From Acidobacteriota bacterium (lineage in GTDB: Bacteria; Acidobacteriota; Terriglobia; Bryobacterales; Bryobacteraceae), in NCBI GenBank assembly GCA_016185425.1, contig JACPNQ010000006.1:1-64000 (forward strand): a DNA stretch of 64,000 nucleotides, given 5' to 3'. Below are positions 61,300-64,000 of this stretch, piece by piece (the stretch's first letter is position 1; every line of letters starts with the position of its first letter). A program made the translations under genes and the position numbers. Under the pieces are notes generated by a model. That model was given only the letters and a program-made list of their open reading frames with translations, was not told where the DNA came from and made no database searches.

Positions 61300-61316
61300 T
61301 GGGCCAAATTGGCCCA
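61300..61316. promoter_or_regulatory. Palindrome before the small secreted protein gene
   Basis: TGGGCCAA A TTGGCCCA is a perfect 8-bp inverted repeat with a 1-nt centre, 40 nt before the start at 61356. It could be an operator. A related repeat (TGGGCC GTCT GGCCCA) lies at about 59633-59648 in the leader of the LysM/BON gene, but the spacing differs, so a common protein is uncertain. Confidence 0.35.
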
Positions 61317-61355
61317 CATTCCTGACCTTCGCCGCACGATATTTCCAACACTGAT

Positions 61356-61670
61356 ATGCGCTCCCTAATCCTGCTCCCACTTCTCGGTATGTCTGTGGCA
61401 CTCGCCCAATCGACGCTTCCGGCAAATCCTCCGGCGCTACAATCCGCCATCAAGAACATCGGCAAAGCACTGGAACGCCCGGTAGCCGCGGTCAAGCTGC
61501 TGTCCATGACGAGCGCCCGGGCTTCTAAGGTTTGCTCGGTTGCCATGCCGCTCATCAAACCGCCGGACGGCCAGCAATTCGCGATACGCCGTCATGCCGC
61601 GGTTCAATCAACCGAAAGCATTCCGCAAGTGGCTGTCCCCGCGCCTCCGTGCGAACCGGCCAGGGATTAA
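61356..61670 (+). CDS. Small secreted protein
   Basis: This 104-residue protein has a clear signal peptide (MRSLILLPLLGMSVALAQ). The rest is low in known motifs: ALQSAIKNIGKALERPVAAV, two Cys (KVCSV and PPCEP) and a Pro-rich C-terminus. No family was recognised. It meets the LOG-family gene tail to tail with a 4-nt overlap. The 186 nt before it are non-coding and contain the palindrome above. Confidence 0.55.
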   Translation: MRSLILLPLLGMSVALAQSTLPANPPALQSAIKNIGKALERPVAAVKLLSMTSARASKVCSVAMPLIKPPDGQQFAIRRHAAVQSTESIPQVAVPAPPCEPARD

Positions 61671-62251
61671 CGCAGATCGCCCGGCAGCCATTTGCCACCG
61701 CCCGATTCCACAGGCTCGTCCAGGCGAACGAATAAGTCTTCCAGGGTCCGCGCCTCCCGCACAAGAGACCTGTGCTGCGGCCGCAGCAGACCTGCCCTTA
61801 CAATCCCATCCAGAAACTCAAAGAGTCCGTCATAGAACCCGCTGACGTTCCACAGCACAACCGGCTTCGCATGAAGCCCCAACTGCGCCCACGTCGCAAT
61901 TTCAAACGTCTCGTCAAGCGTGCCATACCCGCCAGGCAGCGACACGAATCCTTCCGCCAGATCCGCCATCAGCATCTTCCGTTCGTGCATGGAGTCCACC
62001 ATACGGAGATCCGCCAGCTCCAAATACGCGGCCTCCTTCTCCACCAGGAGTCGTGGGACAACGCCTGTCACCTTCCCGCCCGCCGCCAGCACGGCATCCG
62101 CCAGAGCGCCCATCATCCCCAGATGACTTCCTCCATAGACCAGCCGCAACCCTCGCGCGCCCATCTCCGTTCCCAACGAAACCGCCGCCGCGCGAAACGC
62201 CGGATCAAAACCAGGATTCGATCCGCAATACACGCAAATACTCTCCACCAT
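61667..62251 (-). CDS. LOG-family protein (cytokinin riboside monophosphate phosphoribohydrolase type)
   Basis: This 194-residue protein has SICVYCGSNPGFDPAF at the start, GLRLVYGGSHLGMMGALADA, the conserved MHERKMLMADLAEGFVSLPG and PGGYGTLDE (residues about 108-116). This is the TIGR00730/LOG pattern. Enzymes of the family remove ribose phosphate from nucleotides such as N6-isopentenyl AMP; bacterial members often act on AMP-like substrates. It starts only 24 nt from the divergent start of the gene at 62276. Confidence 0.88.
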   Translation of the reverse strand: MVESICVYCGSNPGFDPAFRAAAVSLGTEMGARGLRLVYGGSHLGMMGALADAVLAAGGKVTGVVPRLLVEKEAAYLELADLRMVDSMHERKMLMADLAEGFVSLPGGYGTLDETFEIATWAQLGLHAKPVVLWNVSGFYDGLFEFLDGIVRAGLLRPQHRSLVREARTLEDLFVRLDEPVESGGGKWLPGDLR

Positions 62252-62275
62252 TCTTTGCAGTGTATCCTGGGCACC

Positions 62276-63322
62276 ATGATGCTTCGCCGCGCGCTACTCG
62301 CTGCCGCACTCCAATCCGGGGCGCGCCAGACGGAGGTGGCTATCGACGGCGCCGGCTTTCTGATTAATAACAAGCCCAGCTACGATGGGCGCATCTGGCG
62401 TGGCCACAAAATCGAAGGCCTGCTGATGAACACGCGCATGGTGCAGGGCATCTTTGACGATCAGAACCCCCACACCACCGCCAACTGGCAATACCCGGAC
62501 ACTCATACCTGGGACCCGGCTCGAAACACGCGTGAGTTCGTGGCCGCGATGCCGGAGTGGCGCAAACATGGCGTGTTGAGCTTTACACTCAACATGCAGG
62601 GCGGCAATCCGCGCGGCTACGCCGCGCAACAGCCGTGGATCACCGGTGCATTCACGCCTCGCGGCGAGTTGATTCCGGAATACCTGAATCGCCTCCGCGC
62701 AATCCTCGATCGCGCCGGCGAGCTCGGGATGGTCCCGATCCTCGGCGTCTTTTATTTCGGTCAGGACCAGATTCTCGAGGACGACAAAGCCATTCGCCGC
62801 GCACTCAAAAACACGGTCGAATTTGTGCTGTCCCGCGAGTACCGCAACGTTCTCCTCGAAATCGCCAACGAGTGCAACAATCGCAAATACGATCACGCTA
62901 TCCTCGGTCCCGATCTCATGCCACTGCTCATCCAAGACGCGCAAACAATCACTTATCACCGCCGCCGGCTCCTCACGGGTGTTAGCTTCAACGGCAATAC
63001 CCTTCCTACGCCGGAGGTCACCAGGATCTCCGATTTCGTTCTCCTTCACGGTAATGGCGTCAAGGATCCCGCGCGCATTGGCGAAATGGTCCGCTCCGTG
63101 CGCAAACAACCTGGCTACCATCCGAAGCCGATCCTTTTTAATGAAGACGATCACTTCGAGTTTGACAAGCCCGTCAACAACTGCGCGGCCGCGATCGCTG
63201 AATATGCAAGTTGGGGTTTACTCGATATCGAAGGCTACCAGTCGCCGCCCATCCATTGGGGCATCGACACCGCCCGCAAAAAAGGCTTTTTCAACCTCGT
63301 CAAGGAGATTACCGGCGCATGA
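62276..63322 (+). CDS. Glycoside hydrolase-like protein (clan GH-A barrel)
   Basis: This 348-residue protein starts with two adjacent ATG codons and a short hydrophobic N-terminus (MMLRRALLAAALQSG) that is a weak signal peptide. The barrel has KIEGLLMNTRMVQGIFDDQN, GVLSFTLNMQGGNP, VPILGVFYFGQ, the acid/base-like LLEIANECNN (Glu about residue 199), LLTGVSFNGN and PILFNEDDHFEFD with a possible nucleophile (Glu about residue 290). This fits a GH5-like (clan A) glycosidase. The substrate is unknown. Its end overlaps the carbonic anhydrase start in ATGA. The frame is open far upstream through the LOG gene, but only as antisense. Confidence 0.7.
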   Translation: MMLRRALLAAALQSGARQTEVAIDGAGFLINNKPSYDGRIWRGHKIEGLLMNTRMVQGIFDDQNPHTTANWQYPDTHTWDPARNTREFVAAMPEWRKHGVLSFTLNMQGGNPRGYAAQQPWITGAFTPRGELIPEYLNRLRAILDRAGELGMVPILGVFYFGQDQILEDDKAIRRALKNTVEFVLSREYRNVLLEIANECNNRKYDHAILGPDLMPLLIQDAQTITYHRRRLLTGVSFNGNTLPTPEVTRISDFVLLHGNGVKDPARIGEMVRSVRKQPGYHPKPILFNEDDHFEFDKPVNNCAAAIAEYASWGLLDIEGYQSPPIHWGIDTARKKGFFNLVKEITGA

Positions 63323-63948
63323 CCGAGATGGATGACATTCGCCAAGGCGTTCTTCGCTTCCGCAAAAAAGTGTTCCCGATCCGCCGGGCTATCTACGAGG
63401 AGCTCGCGCACCATCAGGATCCGCAGGTCCTCTTCATTACCTGCATCGACTCCCGTGTCGATCCTGCCGATCTCTGCGACGCCGACCCCGGCGACATGTT
63501 TGTTGAGCGTACGCCGGGCAACATGGTTCCCATCTACAGCGATCACCGCGTCGGCGTCTCGGCGAGTATCGAGTACGCAGTCACCGCCCTCGGCGTCACC
63601 GATATCATCATCTGCGGTCACTCCGACTGCGGCGCCCTAAAGGCGCTCCTTCATCCCGAAAAGCTCGAAAAACTTCCTGCTGTTGAACGCTGGCTGCACT
63701 TTGCCGACGAAGCGATCGACGCCGTCAACACCGTCCACCCCAACGCGGAGCCCAAAGCGAAACTCCATCACCTCTGTGAACAGAACGTGATTGCCCAACT
63801 CGATCACCTTGGGACGCATCCCTGCGTTGCGCAACGCCTGAAGACCGGCTACTTGCGCCTGCACGGTTGGGTCTACGAGATCCACACGGGCGAAGTCCAC
63901 CGGTATGACGCAACGACCAAAAGATTCGCACTCTGGCCGCCCGATTAG
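63319..63948 (+). CDS. Beta-class carbonic anhydrase
   Basis: The ATG at 63319 overlaps the stop of the preceding gene. The 209-residue protein has the zinc ligands C42-x-D44-x-R46 (FITCIDSRVDP) and H101-x-x-C104 (ICGHSDCGA), the pattern of beta carbonic anhydrases. ERTPGNMVP precedes SIEYAVTALGV. It interconverts carbon dioxide and bicarbonate. Coupling with a glycosidase-like gene has no obvious metabolic reason. It ends with a 4-nt overlap of the gene at the right edge. Confidence 0.93.
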   Translation: MTEMDDIRQGVLRFRKKVFPIRRAIYEELAHHQDPQVLFITCIDSRVDPADLCDADPGDMFVERTPGNMVPIYSDHRVGVSASIEYAVTALGVTDIIICGHSDCGALKALLHPEKLEKLPAVERWLHFADEAIDAVNTVHPNAEPKAKLHHLCEQNVIAQLDHLGTHPCVAQRLKTGYLRLHGWVYEIHTGEVHRYDATTKRFALWPPD

Positions 63949-64000
63949 GCCGCGTCTTTCCAGTCGAGAATTATCTTCCCGGACGCCCCGCTCGCCATCA
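63945..64000 (-). CDS. C-terminal end of a minus-strand gene (partial)
   Basis: On the minus strand one frame from the edge reads MASGASGKIILDWKDAA and ends in TAA at 63947-63945. The G-K-I-I-L tail is like the C-terminus of zinc-binding alcohol dehydrogenase/quinone oxidoreductases (often GKIVL), but 17 residues are too few to decide. Compact, convergent ends are the rule in this window, which supports a real gene here. Confidence 0.35.
   Translation of the reverse strand, partial: MASGASGKIILDWKDAA

Noticed and set aside
61772..62275. Upstream in-frame extension of the glycosidase-like gene
   Set aside because: The frame is open but runs antisense through the LOG-family gene. The encoded residues show no signal peptide or domain, and the double ATG at 62276/62279 begins the hydrophobic leader.

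Overview
The window is high-GC bacterial DNA with the look of an Acidobacteriota genome, probably close to Bryobacterales/Solibacter. That is inferred from family content: two acidobacterial-type duplicated orphan ABC permeases (ADOP), an Oar-like TonB receptor with an N-terminal carboxypeptidase-regulatory domain, an RHS gene preceded by a small secreted partner, secreted Ig-like proteins and a DUF6351 esterase-like protein. No rRNA, tRNA or CRISPR array was seen. Coding density is high, with many 1-26 nt overlaps.

Left part (1-12.7 kb) is accessory. It opens inside the 3' end of a group II intron (end of the intron-encoded protein, domains V and VI), followed by a small ORF with a strong ribosome site. 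A secreted Ig-like/DUF1349-like tandem-repeat protein follows, whose signal peptide and body are in different frames on either side of a G8 tract. Then come a carboxypeptidase-regulatory-like protein, a small Tat-type secreted protein and a 1761-residue secreted RHS protein. The RHS C-terminal tip is followed 2 nt later by a putative immunity gene. Behind it lie a displaced second tip (broken by TGA), its likely membrane-anchored partner, and a short scar encoding the RHS core motif FTGKERD. This is a polymorphic-toxin locus with relics of tip exchange.

Middle part (12.7-45.4 kb) holds an Oar-like TonB receptor, a lactonase-like propeller, a sugar-mutarotase-like protein, a minus-strand run (acyl-CoA ligase, DUF6351 hydrolase, DUF362 protein and hypotheticals), two ADOP permeases, a nucleoside hydrolase and a LytS/LytT-type two-component pair. 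It also holds a surface-polysaccharide glycosyltransferase cluster with a sugar epimerase, a VOC-ArsR-SRPBCC operon, beta-propellers, a GAF protein and a methyltransferase. A nearly identical 15-nt operator-like site occurs before the VOC-ArsR-SRPBCC operon and before a distant DUF1801/SRPBCC pair, suggesting a small ArsR regulon.

Right part (45.4-64 kb) is dominated by one cobalamin salvage and late-assembly operon. A B12 riboswitch controls btuB, followed by pduO-type adenosyltransferase, cbiZ, cbiP, cbiB, cobD, btuF, btuD, btuC, pduX, cobU, cobS, cobC and cobT. These genes import corrinoids, adenosylate them, strip or remodel the nucleotide loop, make the aminopropanol-phosphate arm and attach dimethylbenzimidazole. 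No corrin-ring genes are in the window. After it lie a pseudouridine synthase, a LysM/BON protein, a DUF937 protein, an M48 peptidase, a LOG-family protein, a glycosidase-like protein, a beta-carbonic anhydrase and the end of one more gene.
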